Positions 1 to 5,503 of a stretch of DNA of 6,517 nucleotides are shown here, piece by piece. How positions within the stretch are numbered: the first letter of the stretch is position 1; the number at the start of each line of letters is the position of its first letter. The stretch lies in contig SKJA01000084.1 in assembly GCA_007116105.1 (NCBI GenBank), positions 1 to 6,517 on the forward strand, in the 5' to 3' direction. The notes below the pieces were generated by a model. The model had not been told where the DNA came from. It was given only the letters and a program-made list of their open reading frames with translations, and searched no databases. This stretch comes from Candidatus Izemoplasma sp. Its GTDB lineage: Bacteria; Bacillota_I; Bacilli_A; Izemoplasmatales; Izemoplasmataceae. The position numbers were made by a program, and so were the translations under genes.

Positions 1-1628
1 AAGCAACTCTCACCAATGAACTCTCGCAACAACGAATTGCATGGGACATGTCGAGGGTCAATGGCTTTAAAATATTTTAAGAATTTGATTAAACGGTTGG
101 CGGTGATAAAGAAGGGAGAGTGACGTTCAATGGTCTCTAAGGAGGCCATAGCGTAATGTTTTAACACCCCAAACTCATACAACAGCCCACTGTTAAAAAT
201 ATAGTCTGCAGATTCTTGATGCGGGTAAATCCATTTGAATTCGCCCTTACGTACGGAGTCCCACATTGAAATCGTCCGTTCAGCCGGTGCGTTACGGTAT
301 TTTTGATCCCGGACAATACGTCTAAGCAATCGCAAATTGGTTAAGCTGATCGGGTTGTGGTAGTCTTGGTTGATCTGTAACATCGGCGCAATGAAGATCT
401 TATATTTTTGGCTTTTCGGAATCAATGAGGTTAAACGGTCATTGAGGGCGTGAATGCCTTCGATGATGATGGGCTGATTGTGTGCGACTTGGAGTTTTTT
501 ATAGCCTTTGCGCTGTTTTTGATGGAAATCAAACTCGGGAAGTTCCACGACTTCCCCATTGATGAGATCTCTTAAATTTTGGTTGAGCAGCGCGATGTCT
601 AACGTTTCAATGTGCTCCAAATCAATGATGCCTTCTTCATTCGGTAAGATTTGATCGCGGTCCAAGTAATAATCGTCTAAAGAAATCATGACAGGCTTTA
701 ACCCTTGGGTGAGAAGTTCAATACGCAACCGTGTGGAAAACGTGGTTTTACCACTCGATGAAGGTCCTGCAATCGCAATTAAGCGGATGTCATCACGGTT
801 TTTCTCAATCGTTTGACCCAACTCTGCGATCATTTGATTGTGCTTAGATTCGTTCATTTGTACAAACTCTGCGGTTTTCTTCAGCCCGACATAATCGTTG
901 ATTTGCGCAATCGTATGCGCGCCTATGCGCTCACTCCAGCGGTTCGCATCTTTTAACACCCGTGAAAAAATAGGCGCATCTTCAAAGGGAGGAATGAGTC
1001 CTTTCACTTCTGCACGCGGATATTGAATGAGGAAACCTGGAGGATACATCACCAAGTTAAAGGATTTCAAGACGCCAGTTGAGGCGACCATGAGGTGATA
1101 CATATAGTTGATGTAGTGTCCTGTTTGATAGAGATGGACGCGCTCTTCAGGGCGGTAACGCAGACTCTCAAGTTTGTCGTGATACCCTTCTTTTAAGTAC
1201 ACTGCACGCGCCTCATCGATGCTAAGCTCAAGCCGTTCAAAAGGAAGGTCTGCGTCCACAAGTTCACGCATTTTCTTCTCTAATGTTTTCATCACTTTCG
1301 CAAGTGTTTGACCTTTGGGGAGACTTAAGATATGGCAAAAGGTTGAGCGCGAGATGCTGTAGTTAAACTTGTACTTAACCTCAGGCATCGCTTCATTAAA
1401 CGCCATTGCCACAAGATAACGCAAACTGGCCTCATACGCGAAGATGGTTTCTGGATGTGTTAAATCGAGGAGCTCGATTTGAGCGTCTTCGCTGATGACA
1501 TAGCGCAGCTCTCTTAACCGGTTATTGACCAGCGCCATGATGGCTTTGCTTTGCTGAATTTTAGGAATGTCAATCAACCGGATTGGCGCATCGAAATGAA
1601 AAACTTCTTGATGAATGGATAAACGCAT
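1..1628 (-). CDS. TGS-domain nucleoside (uridine) kinase, 3' end cut by window
   Basis: The 542 visible residues have the build of the long uridine-kinase-like nucleoside kinases found in Clostridia, Thermotogae and Mollicutes. An N-terminal TGS-like segment (about 1-60) and a threonyl/alanyl-tRNA-synthetase-like SAD segment (about 65-210) precede a phosphoribulokinase/uridine-kinase P-loop domain (about 280-490). Visible motifs are Walker A GPSSSGKT (288-295), LDDYY (317-321, usual nucleoside-binding region), IIIEGIHALN (387-396) and the arginine-rich lid RLLRRIVRD (433-441). The likely reaction is NTP-dependent phosphorylation of uridine/cytidine or another nucleoside in cytosolic salvage. 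The last visible residues, NSLLREFIGESC, match the conserved family C-terminus, so only a few residues lie outside the window. The ATG at 1628 follows a strong GGAGGG six bases upstream. The usual lid NRI and TTD triplets, recalled from homologues, read NPI (425-427) and LTN (429-431) here. The family is clear; the substrate is inferred. Confidence 0.9.
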   Translation of the reverse strand, partial: MRLSIHQEVFHFDAPIRLIDIPKIQQSKAIMALVNNRLRELRYVISEDAQIELLDLTHPETIFAYEASLRYLVAMAFNEAMPEVKYKFNYSISRSTFCHILSLPKGQTLAKVMKTLEKKMRELVDADLPFERLELSIDEARAVYLKEGYHDKLESLRYRPEERVHLYQTGHYINYMYHLMVASTGVLKSFNLVMYPPGFLIQYPRAEVKGLIPPFEDAPIFSRVLKDANRWSERIGAHTIAQINDYVGLKKTAEFVQMNESKHNQMIAELGQTIEKNRDDIRLIAIAGPSSSGKTTFSTRLRIELLTQGLKPVMISLDDYYLDRDQILPNEEGIIDLEHIETLDIALLNQNLRDLINGEVVELPEFDFHQKQRKGYKKLQVAHNQPIIIEGIHALNDRLTSLIPKSQKYKIFIAPMLQINQDYHNPISLTNLRLLRRIVRDQKYRNAPAERTISMWDSVRKGEFKWIYPHQESADYIFNSGLLYEFGVLKHYAMASLETIERHSPFFITANRLIKFLKYFKAIDPRHVPCNSLLREFIGESC

Positions 1629-1635
1629 AATATAC

Positions 1636-1680
1636 CCTCCTTCGAAACATTTCATTATAGCATAGCCCACTCGATTTCAA
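1636..1680 (-). promoter_or_regulatory. Extended -10 promoter and SD of the nucleoside kinase
   Basis: On the minus strand TGCTATAAT (1662-1654) is a perfect extended -10 element. A TTGAAA at 1680-1675 could be the -35, but its 15-bp spacer is short. Transcription would start near 1647, and the Shine-Dalgarno GGAGGG lies at 1641-1636, giving a leader of about 20 nt. No operator or riboswitch-like structure fits in the 116-bp gap shared with the divergent Rieske gene. Confidence 0.7.
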
Positions 1681-1707
1681 AGCATTTCTTTCATTTTTGA
1701 CAATCTG

Positions 1708-1741
1708 TGTTACACTAAACACAAGACAAAAAAACGAGGTG
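1708..1741 (+). promoter_or_regulatory. Probable extended -10 promoter and SD of the Rieske gene
   Basis: TGTTACACT (1708-1716) fits TGN plus a 4/6 match to TATAAT. No good -35 stands 16-18 bp upstream, so the extended -10 would have to carry the promoter. The Shine-Dalgarno GAGGTG (1736-1741) precedes the ATG at 1745 and fixes that start. The promoter is back to back with that of the nucleoside kinase. Confidence 0.45.
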
Positions 1742-1744
1742 ACT

Positions 1745-2065
1745 ATGGAAGCAGTAGCGAAAATATCACAACTCAAGGAACAATTGAAAGTGCGTGTTGA
1801 AGTCGGTGGTGAACCGGTCTTGTTGACGTATTTAGACGGAGAGGTCTATGCGATGTCAGACCGTTGCCCACATTTACGTGCAAGTTTGCATAAAGGCACT
1901 TTTCAAGATGGCTTAGTGACGTGTCCTAAACACAATGCCGTGATCGATGTTAAAAACGGCAACATCATTGAAAAAGCCCATTTTGGTCCCATCAAGATGC
2001 CAACAAAAAAAGCCAAAATCTATCAAGTTGAAGTCAAAGGCGACGAAATTTTCGTCACCCTTTAA
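1745..2065 (+). CDS. Small Rieske-type [2Fe-2S] ferredoxin-like protein
   Basis: This 106-residue protein carries the Rieske cluster motif: C41-P-H43 and C60-P-K-H63, 16 residues apart. Two cysteines and two histidines would ligate a [2Fe-2S] cluster. Size and motif match stand-alone cytosolic Rieske ferredoxins of the NirD/dioxygenase-ferredoxin type. There is no signal peptide or membrane anchor, so it is not a cytochrome bc-type Rieske subunit. In these families the protein shuttles electrons between a reductase and an oxygenase or other redox enzyme, but no such partner lies beside it here. The common CPWHG reads CPKHN (60-64), a tolerated variation in Firmicutes homologues. The ATG at 1745 is chosen because GAGGTG sits just upstream. 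A longer in-frame TTG start at 1697 would put its codons across the promoter and has no SD. The family is secure; the physiological role is unknown. Confidence 0.88.
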   Translation: MEAVAKISQLKEQLKVRVEVGGEPVLLTYLDGEVYAMSDRCPHLRASLHKGTFQDGLVTCPKHNAVIDVKNGNIIEKAHFGPIKMPTKKAKIYQVEVKGDEIFVTL

Positions 2066-2105
2066 AAAAATTATTGTTTTAAGACTTTTCTTTTAAAAAC
2101 GCTTG

Positions 2106-2114
2106 TGATAAAAT
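2106..2114 (+). promoter_or_regulatory. Probable promoter of tRNA-Thr (extended -10)
   Basis: TGATAAAAT (2106-2114) matches TGN plus a 5/6 -10 (TAAAAT). The best -35 at 17-bp spacing is a poor TTTTCT (2086-2091). Initiation near 2121 would give a short 5' leader before the tRNA at 2134. The -10 overlaps the left arm of the inverted repeat around the tRNA. No terminator is evident between the Rieske stop and this site, so read-through from the Rieske gene is also possible. Confidence 0.45.
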
Positions 2115-2217
2115 GGTGAAGTCTTCAAAAAAAGCCGCTTTAGCTCCAATCGGTAGAGCAATTCCATGGTAAGGAAGAGGTTGCTGGTTCGAGTCCAGCA
2201 AGCGGCACCATTTTATC
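2107..2217. repeat. 12-bp perfect inverted repeat framing the tRNA
   Basis: GATAAAATGGTG (2107-2118) and its exact reverse complement CACCATTTTATC (2206-2217) bracket the tRNA. The right arm includes the last acceptor base, the discriminator and the encoded CCA. The left arm overlaps the likely -10 box. An overlapping second complementarity joins TGGTGAAG (2114-2121) to CTTCACCA (2226-2233), inside the terminator. The function is unknown. Confidence 0.8.
2134..2210 (+). tRNA. tRNA-Thr (anticodon GGU), CCA encoded
   Basis: The cloverleaf folds by hand. The acceptor arm is GCCGCTT (2134-2140) with AAGCGGC (2200-2206), followed by discriminator A2207 and encoded CCA (2208-2210). The D stem is GCTC/GAGC (2143-2146, 2156-2159), with conserved GG (2152-2153). 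The anticodon loop ATGGTAA (2166-2172) gives anticodon GGT at 2168-2170, preceded by U33 and followed by A37. The T arm is GCTGG/CCAGC with loop TTCGAGT (2188-2194). G1:C72, C2:G71 and G35-U36 agree with threonine identity. Oddities are an extra C after the D stem (C2147, where A14 is expected), an A.G mismatch closing the anticodon stem (A2161, G2177) and A rather than a pyrimidine at position 32. It is probably functional but not textbook. It decodes ACC and ACU. Confidence 0.92.
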
Positions 2218-2221
2218 TTCA

Positions 2222-2247
2222 AGCACTTCACCACGAAGTGTTTTTTT
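2222..2247 (+). terminator. Rho-independent terminator after tRNA-Thr
   Basis: CACTTC (2224-2229), a five-base loop ACCAC and GAAGTG (2235-2240) form a 6-bp stem, extendable by G.T and A-T pairs. Seven T follow (2241-2247). The terminator lies 14 bases after the CCA end and separates the tRNA from the SDR operon. Confidence 0.85.
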
Positions 2248-2268
2248 ATATCTTGAGTTTGAGGTGAT
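2246..2268 (+). promoter_or_regulatory. Possible -10 and clear SD of the SDR operon
   Basis: The Shine-Dalgarno GAGGTGAT (2261-2268) is strong and sets the start at ATG 2273 rather than the GTG inside the SD (2264). A weak -10-like TTATAT (2246-2251) overlaps the end of the terminator T-run, at about the same distance from the ATG as the other -10 boxes in the window. No -35 is recognisable, so the promoter part is tentative. Confidence 0.3.
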
Positions 2269-2272
2269 TCCC

Positions 2273-3106
2273 ATGTCTAAAATCATCGTCATTACGGGCG
2301 CGACCAGCGGTATTGGAGCCGCGCTGGTAGAGCGCTTTGTCGCACGAAACGACCAGGTTTTCGCGGTCGGACGTTCCGCCGAACGTCTAGAAGCACTGCA
2401 TGCAAGTCTGGGTCATGTCTCAAATCTAAAAACGTTTTTAGCCGATTTCAGTCGTTTAAGTGAAATTGACGCTCTTGCGAACGCGCTGCTTCAAGCGGCG
2501 CCAGAAGGACTGGATGTGTTGATCAATAACGCTGCTGTGGTGCCTTCGAGTAAGCGTTTCTCACACGATGGCATCGAACTTCAACTGCAAGTCAACCACT
2601 TAGCGGTGGTTCAACTGACGCACGCATTGCTTGAAGCGCTCATCCAGCGTCAAGGCATGGTCATCACGACAAGTTCAGATGCCCACAAAGGCGGTCGCTT
2701 TCATGTGCGTGACATTCAAAAGAATCCTCGCTATGGGGTCTTTCGTACGTACGCAAAAACGAAACTATACAACCTAATGTTTAGCGCCTATTTAAAAGAC
2801 GCATACGGGGATAAGCTTCATGTCTATGCCGTGCACCCTGGTGTTGTCAAAACCGACCTCGGCGCCAAAGACAGCAGTGCCTTCATGCAAAAAGTCTGGC
2901 ACTTTTTTACCAAAAAAGCTGCAGCCCCTTCCAGCGTTCCACCAACATATGAAATGCTCGTTGATCAAAAAGAACCTTTAGAAGCACTGTACTATGCGCA
3001 TCAAAAACCACTCAATCACTTAAGTGTGGTGACAGACAAAGAAAAACAAACGCTCTTGATGGAGGCCTCATTAGAGCTCTTAAAAATGCCCAAGTTCGGT
3101 GCTTAA
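2273..3106 (+). CDS. Short-chain dehydrogenase/reductase, retinol-dehydrogenase-like
   Basis: This is a 277-residue classical-type SDR. The Rossmann motif TGATSGIG spans 8-15, with GR at 33-34 after beta-2, which usually favours NADP(H). The sequence continues with D58 (adenine pocket), NNAAV (85-89), N108, S135 and the catalytic YAKTK (Y160, K164), giving a complete N-S-Y-K tetrad. HPGVVKT follows near 190. The 25-residue gap between catalytic Ser and Tyr, wider than the usual 13 or so, and the VNHLA and HPGVVKTDL motifs resemble the RDH11-14/WWOX-type branch, which acts on hydrophobic alcohols, aldehydes or ketones. No signal peptide is present. ATG 2273 follows GAGGTGAT. The stop is one base before the next start, so this gene and the membrane protein downstream almost surely form an operon. 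The substrate is unknown; a lipid or other membrane-associated carbonyl is an inference from the family and partner. Confidence 0.9.
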   Translation: MSKIIVITGATSGIGAALVERFVARNDQVFAVGRSAERLEALHASLGHVSNLKTFLADFSRLSEIDALANALLQAAPEGLDVLINNAAVVPSSKRFSHDGIELQLQVNHLAVVQLTHALLEALIQRQGMVITTSSDAHKGGRFHVRDIQKNPRYGVFRTYAKTKLYNLMFSAYLKDAYGDKLHVYAVHPGVVKTDLGAKDSSAFMQKVWHFFTKKAAAPSSVPPTYEMLVDQKEPLEALYYAHQKPLNHLSVVTDKEKQTLLMEASLELLKMPKFGA

Positions 3107-3107
3107 G

Positions 3108-3644
3108 ATGACGCGCTTGCGATGGATCAGTGGTGGCTTGTTGTATCTGTACACCGTGCTGTATCTCAGTCGTTTTGATCTCACAGGCGATCTAGGGCGC
3201 TTAATAGAGGCACTCTCAGAACCCAGTGTGTTGATGGTGTTTAGCTTTCTTGGACTATACCCTTTGGCGTACACGCTTTATGTTTTGCGCTCTCCATCCA
3301 TTAGACACTTAAGGGTAAAACTCGCCCTTGTCTTGAGTTTCTTTTTGGGTGCGTTTGCTCTTGAATGGGTGATGTTAAAACCACTCGATGAAACACTCTC
3401 AAAGCCTTCTTTCCACCGCCGTATTGCAGCTTGGACTGGCCTTGTTTTGACGCTTATCTTGTTTGTGTACGGGGTTTTCTTTGGCCAGTTTGAAGCCTAT
3501 CTTGAAGCCTTCCAAACGGTGGCGTTTGTTCACATCATGACGCTTGATTTTGTGGTGTTGACCCTGTGGACTTGGACATTAAAAGAGCCAAAAGGGCTTA
3601 TGAAGTGGATTCCTTTGGTAGGATTGTTCAAAGCTTCAGGCTAA
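3108..3644 (+). CDS. Unrecognised five-helix membrane protein coupled to the SDR
   Basis: I do not recognise this 178-residue protein. About five hydrophobic segments are visible: 8-21, 40-60, 70-90, 106-127 and 135-157. Positive loops such as RSPSIRHLR (61-69) and KPSFHRR (99-105) suggest several cytoplasmic turns. Polar residues H142 and D147 lie within the fifth helix. The outline loosely recalls small DUF2834- or ABA4-like membrane proteins, but I would not assign it. The ATG at 3108 lies one base after the SDR stop and has no good Shine-Dalgarno, so translation probably depends on coupling to the SDR. A GTG at 3099, overlapping the SDR by eight bases, is a weaker alternative start. The last codons overlap the end of the convergent gene by four bases, and no terminator is visible between them. 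A role as membrane partner or anchor for the SDR is only an inference from coupling. Confidence 0.75.
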   Translation: MTRLRWISGGLLYLYTVLYLSRFDLTGDLGRLIEALSEPSVLMVFSFLGLYPLAYTLYVLRSPSIRHLRVKLALVLSFFLGAFALEWVMLKPLDETLSKPSFHRRIAAWTGLVLTLILFVYGVFFGQFEAYLEAFQTVAFVHIMTLDFVVLTLWTWTLKEPKGLMKWIPLVGLFKASG

Positions 3645-4249
3645 GCCATCCAATGCCAGTATCTTGGCGTTTGCGCACAATAGGTTAAGTAATCCTCTTT
3701 AAAAAGCGTGGTTAATAACCGTTCTTCCTGCTTGATTTGATAATGAAAACTGAGCGGTAAAAACACCGCTGAGCCTAAAAAGAAATAGTTGCTGTAGGTT
3801 AAAAAGAAACCAAAAAACAATAAACTCATCGCGATGTACGTGGGATTTCTTGTATACTTAAAGATGCCCGTTGTAATTAACTGGCCGGTCGACTGTGTCG
3901 CCACCCCAATGCGCCAAGCATCTTTGAAACTTGCTAAGGCGAATGAGAAGAGGATGATGGACAGAGTTTGTAACACCGTCCCAGCGATTTCAAATCCGAT
4001 ATGATCAAACAAGACAATCAGTTCACCAATCCCGATAAAGGGCCAGCCAAAAGCGCTGATAAGCACAAGGTAGACAAGAAACACAAACCCGAAGTAATAA
4101 AAATATTCCAACGTCGCGCCCACACCCTTCTTTCCTTTACCAAGGGCAATGACCGTGCGCTCACGTTTGTGTGTTAACCAAGATTTAGAGACCAATAATG
4201 TGAAAAATGTAAACAACATGATTAAAGAATAGACATCAAAAAACGTCAT
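3641..4249 (-). CDS. ICMT/PEMT-like integral membrane methyltransferase
   Basis: The 202-residue protein has hydrophobic segments at about 4-21, 50-68, 84-106 and 139-168. Its C-terminal half has the signature of the isoprenylcysteine carboxyl methyltransferase / phospholipid methyltransferase superfamily: GIFKYTRNPTYIAM (128-141, with the Arg-x-Pro-x-Tyr core 134-138), then EER (175-177) and FKEDYLTYCAQTPRYW (183-198). In the family these regions bind S-adenosylmethionine at the membrane face. Bacterial members methylate small lipophilic or lipid substrates, or are of unknown role, because prenylated CaaX proteins are absent. ATG 4249 is chosen because GAGGTGA lies five bases upstream. The in-frame GTG at 4258 is part of that SD. 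The stop TAG overlaps the TAA of the convergent membrane-protein gene. The superfamily is confident; the substrate is unknown. Confidence 0.82.
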   Translation of the reverse strand: MTFFDVYSLIMLFTFFTLLVSKSWLTHKRERTVIALGKGKKGVGATLEYFYYFGFVFLVYLVLISAFGWPFIGIGELIVLFDHIGFEIAGTVLQTLSIILFSFALASFKDAWRIGVATQSTGQLITTGIFKYTRNPTYIAMSLLFFGFFLTYSNYFFLGSAVFLPLSFHYQIKQEERLLTTLFKEDYLTYCAQTPRYWHWMA

Positions 4250-4256
4250 GAACGTC

Positions 4257-4276
4257 ACCTCGTGTTCATTATATCA
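4257..4276 (-). promoter_or_regulatory. Extended -10 promoter and SD of the ICMT-like gene
   Basis: On the minus strand TGATATAAT (4276-4268) is a perfect extended -10. The -35 position is poor (TGCTTT at 4296-4291). Initiation near 4261 would leave a leader of only about 12 nt, with GAGGTG (4262-4257) at its very 5' end. The element lies in the 56-bp gap shared with the divergent RNA methyltransferase gene. For that gene I see only weak -10 candidates (for example CGTAAT, 4282-4287). Confidence 0.65.
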
Positions 4277-4305
4277 AACATCGTAATGAGAAAGCAGTGA
4301 TTAAG

Positions 4306-5442
4306 ATGCAAAAACACCATTTAATGATTCCTGTCGCTTTTGGCCTTGAACGTGTGGTCGCCTACGAACTTGAAACGTTGGGGGTCGAGGATGTCATGGT
4401 TGAAAAAGGCGTATGCTTTTTTGATGGGGATGATGACCTCATGATGAAAGTAAACATGGCTTTAAGAACAGCAGAACGCGTCTATAAAGTACTAAAAGTT
4501 CAGAAAGTCCTCACCTTTGATGAGCTTTTCAACGTCGTTGAACAGATTCCATGGGAAACGTACCTCGACCCAAGTGGAGCCTTTGTGATCAGCGCAAAAA
4601 GTCAACAGTCAACCCTGTTTAGCTTGCGTGACATTCAAAAACTGACAAAAAAAGCACTCTTAAAGCGCCTTGAGATGAAAACCTCTTCGGACATCTTTCC
4701 TGAGACAGGTCCGAGCTATCATATTGCAGTTCATTTAGAAGAGGATATCATGATGGTGCTCTTAGATACCTCTGGTGAAGCGCTTCACAAACGAGGCTAT
4801 CGCCTTCAAACGGGTGGCGCCCCGCTCAAAGAAACCCTTGCGGCCGCGTTGGTGTTGTTGTCGGTGTATCGCAAAGAGCGTGTGTTGTACGACCCGTTTT
4901 GTGGATCCGGTACGATTCCCATTGAAGCAGCCATGATTGCACGAAACAAAGCGCCTAATCGGGAGCGGACGTTTGCGTTTGAAAGCTTTTTGACGTACGA
5001 TCAAGCACGTCACTTAGCACTTAAAGAGACATTAAAAAAAGAAGAAGTCACCGCTCGCATCGCACCCATTTACGCGTCAGATAACGATGCTTCCATGATT
5101 GCTTTAGCGAAAGAAAATGCCGCACGGGCTGGTGTTTTGGCCGACATTGACTTTCAAACCGAACGCTTTGAAACAAAACGTTTTGAACCAGGACATCACC
5201 TGATCATCAGCAACCCACCCTATGGCGAGCGGATGCAACGGTTAAAGGACATTGAAAGACTTTATGAGCACATTGGTCGAACCTTCAAACGACTCAAAAC
5301 GTATTCGCTTTTTCTCATCTCTTCAACCTCTTCAACGGAAAAACTTTTAGACTTGAAACCGACACGCACAAGAGTCCTCTTTAATGGTCCTATCAAGACG
5401 CGCTACTACCAGTTTTTAGGACCCAAACCACCCCACCAATAA
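4306..5442 (+). CDS. THUMP-domain class I RNA methyltransferase (RlmL/YpsC family)
   Basis: At 378 residues this matches the single-domain Gram-positive YpsC/RlmL family (COG0116). An N-terminal ferredoxin-like segment and a THUMP RNA-binding region (about 1-160) precede a class I SAM methyltransferase domain. Motif I is DPFCGSGT (196-203), followed by IPIEAA. An acidic SDND (258-261) probably contacts the SAM ribose. The catalytic N-P-P-Y motif of base N-methyltransferases is SNPPYGER (302-309). The likely reaction is SAM-dependent N2-methylation of a guanine in 23S rRNA, equivalent to the RlmL half of E. coli RlmKL acting on G2445. Related THUMP enzymes modify tRNA m2G6, so the exact target is inferred. 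ATG 4306 gives the family-typical N-terminus MQKHHLMIPVAFGLE. An in-frame GTG at 4297 is less likely. The SD is weak (AGTGAT, 4296-4301). The gene is divergent from the ICMT-like gene and ends in a terminator. Confidence 0.92.
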   Translation: MQKHHLMIPVAFGLERVVAYELETLGVEDVMVEKGVCFFDGDDDLMMKVNMALRTAERVYKVLKVQKVLTFDELFNVVEQIPWETYLDPSGAFVISAKSQQSTLFSLRDIQKLTKKALLKRLEMKTSSDIFPETGPSYHIAVHLEEDIMMVLLDTSGEALHKRGYRLQTGGAPLKETLAAALVLLSVYRKERVLYDPFCGSGTIPIEAAMIARNKAPNRERTFAFESFLTYDQARHLALKETLKKEEVTARIAPIYASDNDASMIALAKENAARAGVLADIDFQTERFETKRFEPGHHLIISNPPYGERMQRLKDIERLYEHIGRTFKRLKTYSLFLISSTSSTEKLLDLKPTRTRVLFNGPIKTRYYQFLGPKPPHQ

Positions 5443-5469
5443 AAAATGTGTCATTTTGTCACATTTTTT
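5441..5469 (+). terminator. Rho-independent terminator after the RNA methyltransferase
   Basis: AAAAAATGTG (5441-5450) pairs fully with CACATTTTTT (5460-5469). An inner C-G pair follows a T.T mismatch, and the loop is ATTTT. The T-run continues to 5476 with one C. The stem begins within the TAA stop codon of the methyltransferase gene. Because the left arm is an A-run, the element could also stop minus-strand transcription. Confidence 0.85.
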
Positions 5470-5499
5470 CTTTTTTATGGTATACTCATGCATGGTGAT
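5456..5499 (+). promoter_or_regulatory. Promoter and SD of the MATE transporter gene
   Basis: TGGTATACT (5478-5486) is an extended -10 with a 5/6 hexamer. TTGTCA (5456-5461, 5/6 to TTGACA) is a possible -35, although its 19-bp spacer is long and it lies inside the preceding terminator. Initiation near 5493 would give a leader of about 11 nt. GGTGAT (5494-5499) is the Shine-Dalgarno for ATG 5504. Confidence 0.6.
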
Positions 5500-5503
5500 A
5501 CCC

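Noticed and set aside
1697..1716. Perfect TTGACA at 1697-1702 as the -35 of the Rieske promoter
   Set aside because: Only 8 bp separate it from TACACT, and no -10-like hexamer lies 15-19 bp downstream. It is also the only basis for a longer TTG-started Rieske reading frame, which has no SD.
1570..1776. Minus-strand open frame of 68 codons
   Set aside because: It overlaps the kinase start in another frame and crosses both divergent promoters. It has no SD and no recognisable motif.
2042..2070. Hairpin GACGA/TCGTC at the end of the Rieske gene as a terminator
   Set aside because: The stem is 5 bp and lies in coding sequence. Only three T follow, and then an A-run, so it is not a credible rho-independent terminator.
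3080..3274. Minus-strand open frame of 64 codons
   Set aside because: It is antisense to the SDR end and the membrane-protein start, with no motif or SD.
3652..3672. Weak hairpin around GCCA/TGGC as terminator for the SDR operon
   Set aside because: The stem is short with a G.T pair, only three T follow, and it lies inside the convergent ICMT-like coding region.
4762..5013. Minus-strand open frame of 83 codons inside the RNA methyltransferase
   Set aside because: It is antisense to the conserved SAM-binding region, has no SD, and its basic composition is typical of a shadow frame.
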